Position numbers and translations under genes: made by a program
In this document: positions 13,073 through 14,437 of the stretch, one piece after another
Position numbering within the stretch: the first letter of the stretch is position 1
Layout of the letters: each line of letters begins with the position of its first letter
The notes under the pieces: generated by a model
Databases searched by the model: none
What the model saw: the letters and a program-made list of their open reading frames with translations, nothing else
Told to the model about the DNA's origin: nothing
DNA from: Prevotella sp. CAG:1185
GTDB lineage: Bacteria; Bacteroidota; Bacteroidia; Bacteroidales; Bacteroidaceae
Assembly (NCBI GenBank): GCA_000436695.1
Contig: HF992521.1
Span: forward strand, 1-14,437
Direction of reading: 5' to 3'
DNA length: 14,437 nt

Positions 13073-13115
13073 AAAAGATTTAATATTAAAAGTGCTATAT
13101 CATAAAAATCGGCTT

Positions 13116-14288
13116 ATGAAGAAAATTTTACTTTTTGCATTTGCAGTGCTCTCACTGAACACTTTTGCACAGACACCAAAAGTTAAAGTCAGTACATCTG
13201 ACAAAATCAAGACTGAAGAAGTTTCTAAGTTCAAGACGGCCGCACGCATAGACCTGACCAAGGCCGGCAGCGCCAACAAGGCTAAGGCCAAAGCCCCTGC
13301 AAGCGGCACGACAAAGACATATTATGCCGACTATGAAGAGTCTATAACAGGACTTACAAGCATGATGGAAAGAGTGCACGTAAAATACGAAATCACATTC
13401 GGAGACGACGGCAAGGTGTACATACCTAACCTCTTCCTCAGAAGCGTCACAGGTGAAGACGTTTACCTGACCGGTACATACGACTCTGCAACAAACGAAA
13501 TAACACTCGACAACAACCAGGAGATCTACGACCTCATTATGTACTCTTTATTCGTATCACAGAAGAACTATGACACGGGAAATCCTGACACAGAGGGATA
13601 CAAACTGATATTAGACCCGCAGACAGGCATAATAAGATCAGCTGACATGACGAAATTCCTGACGGCTTTCCTTACTGACGGCAACGCAAACGAGACATAC
13701 ACAGACATCAGAGCCATAAACTATTATCCTGAAGACATGTTCCCGGCTCCTGAAACACATAAATACGAATACACAGACAAGAACAACAACAGAAAAGAAA
13801 CAACCATTGACATAGTGAACATGGGAACACTATGCTACGCAAGAAACCTTCTGCCCACTTGTCCTAACGCATGGATTGAAGGATACTACGACGGCGACGA
13901 CATAGTATTCAACTCTTACGACATAGGCGACGACGACCTGCTGATGATGTTCGGAAGCTATATCGAGATGGTTCCTTCATGCAGATTCACATACGACAGC
14001 TACGACAACACCTACAAAGGCGAGGAAGGCATCAACCTTATGGACTACTACTATTACTACGGCGGAGATCTGCCAAGCACATTCTATTCAGACAACTCTT
14101 GCTCTGAAATGGTTATCCACGCCGACGCAGTTTCCGGCATCAGCAGCCTTGAAAACGCCAAGGAGCCTGTTTCAACGGAATACTTCGACCTCTCTGGCCG
14201 CCGCATCAACAACGCCGACAAGGGCATAAGCATCATGCGCATGAAGTATGCCGACGGAACAACAAAGGCCGTTAAGGTGATGAAATAA
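13116..14288 (+). CDS. Tandem secreted-protein paralogue 4, unrecognised family
   Basis: 390 residues from the ATG at 13116. That start gives the signal peptide MKKILLFAFAVLSLNTFA and follows the conserved ATCGGCTT; the in-frame ATG at 13092 would add eight residues (MLYHKNRL) not shared by the paralogues and is rejected. Family anchors: KAKAPASGTTKTYYADY, VKYEITFGDDGKVYIPNLFL, DVYLTGTYDSATNEITLDNN, YYPEDMFP (203-210), LPTCPNAWIEGYYDGDDIVF and the tail EYFDLSGRRINNADKGISIM then KYADGTTKAVKVMK. It is closest in layout to paralogue 3 (VTGED/LAGND and DNNQEI match). It should be exported; role unknown. Confidence 0.88.
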   Translation: MKKILLFAFAVLSLNTFAQTPKVKVSTSDKIKTEEVSKFKTAARIDLTKAGSANKAKAKAPASGTTKTYYADYEESITGLTSMMERVHVKYEITFGDDGKVYIPNLFLRSVTGEDVYLTGTYDSATNEITLDNNQEIYDLIMYSLFVSQKNYDTGNPDTEGYKLILDPQTGIIRSADMTKFLTAFLTDGNANETYTDIRAINYYPEDMFPAPETHKYEYTDKNNNRKETTIDIVNMGTLCYARNLLPTCPNAWIEGYYDGDDIVFNSYDIGDDDLLMMFGSYIEMVPSCRFTYDSYDNTYKGEEGINLMDYYYYYGGDLPSTFYSDNSCSEMVIHADAVSGISSLENAKEPVSTEYFDLSGRRINNADKGISIMRMKYADGTTKAVKVMK

Positions 14289-14326
14289 GCCAGAAAAAAG
14301 GCAAATTTAAATTGTTTCAACAATAT

Positions 14327-14367
14327 AAAGTGAGGCACGGGCATATTACCGGTGCCTCACTTTTTTT
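14327..14367 (+). terminator. Terminator after paralogue 4
   Basis: AAAGTGAGGCAC (14327-14338) pairs with GTGCCTCAC (14352-14360) plus TTT, and an inner GG/CC pair extends the stem past one mismatch. Seven T follow. The last 70 bases of the window are AT-rich and hold nothing I can name. Confidence 0.92.
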
Positions 14368-14437
14368 ATATAAAAAGTACGGAAATCATTTTTTAATTTT
14401 TACTTTTTAATTAGTCGCCCCTTAAAAAGATTATTAT

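Overview
The window looks like a chromosomal segment from a Bacteroidales bacterium, most likely Prevotella or a close relative. The evidence is promoters of the Bacteroidetes type (TAnnTTTG -7 box instead of a sigma70 -10 box), starts without Shine-Dalgarno sequences, secreted proteins ending in the 'F/YDLSGRR...KGI.I....ADG..KAVKVMK' or 'YNLNGQ...KGVYVVNGKKVVKK' tails typical of Prevotella, and a DUF4143-type AAA ATPase. All genes are on the + strand. The genus is inferred from style; no rRNA or marker gene is present.

Layout. (1) 1-2014: a two-component pair, a 5'-truncated TPR/membrane HisKA_3 sensor kinase followed by a NarL/LuxR-type response regulator that has its own promoter. (2) 2015-2478: a gene-free stretch with two unrelated short-period arrays. 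One is a 22-bp-period array of overlapping hairpins (2066-2153). The other is a strikingly regular 33-bp-period array (2296-2440) of five 13-mers alternating between two subtypes, ending at the promoter of an AAA_14/DUF4143 ATPase (2479-3819). (3) 3985-4509: an O6-methylguanine-DNA methyltransferase. (4) 4743-8024: a two-gene unit of a small secreted 'tail-only' protein and, 9 bp later, a large multidomain secreted PL1 pectate lyase, closed by a strong terminator.

(5) 8287-14367: four tandem paralogues of an unrecognised secreted, tyrosine- and acid-rich protein of about 390 residues. The first is broken by a single frameshift; the other three are intact. Each has its own promoter and terminator. 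Each promoter carries a TTGAT-N4-ATCAA palindrome (the FNR/CRP-family consensus; degenerate in copy 2) centred 66.5-67.5 bp upstream of the -7 box. Each also has a second conserved block about 28-30 bp upstream of the palindrome, no canonical TTG -33 element, and a conserved (A)ATCGGCTT directly abutting the ATG. A 45-bp segment near the 3' end is almost identical in all four, including at synonymous sites, although the middle of the genes has diverged.

How it fits together: the pectate lyase operon indicates growth on plant pectin. The tandem family looks like a set of co-regulated, separately transcribed surface or secreted proteins, possibly under one Crp/Fnr-type activator. The most unusual signals are this shared promoter architecture with its unknown protein family, and the alternating 33-bp array in front of the ATPase.
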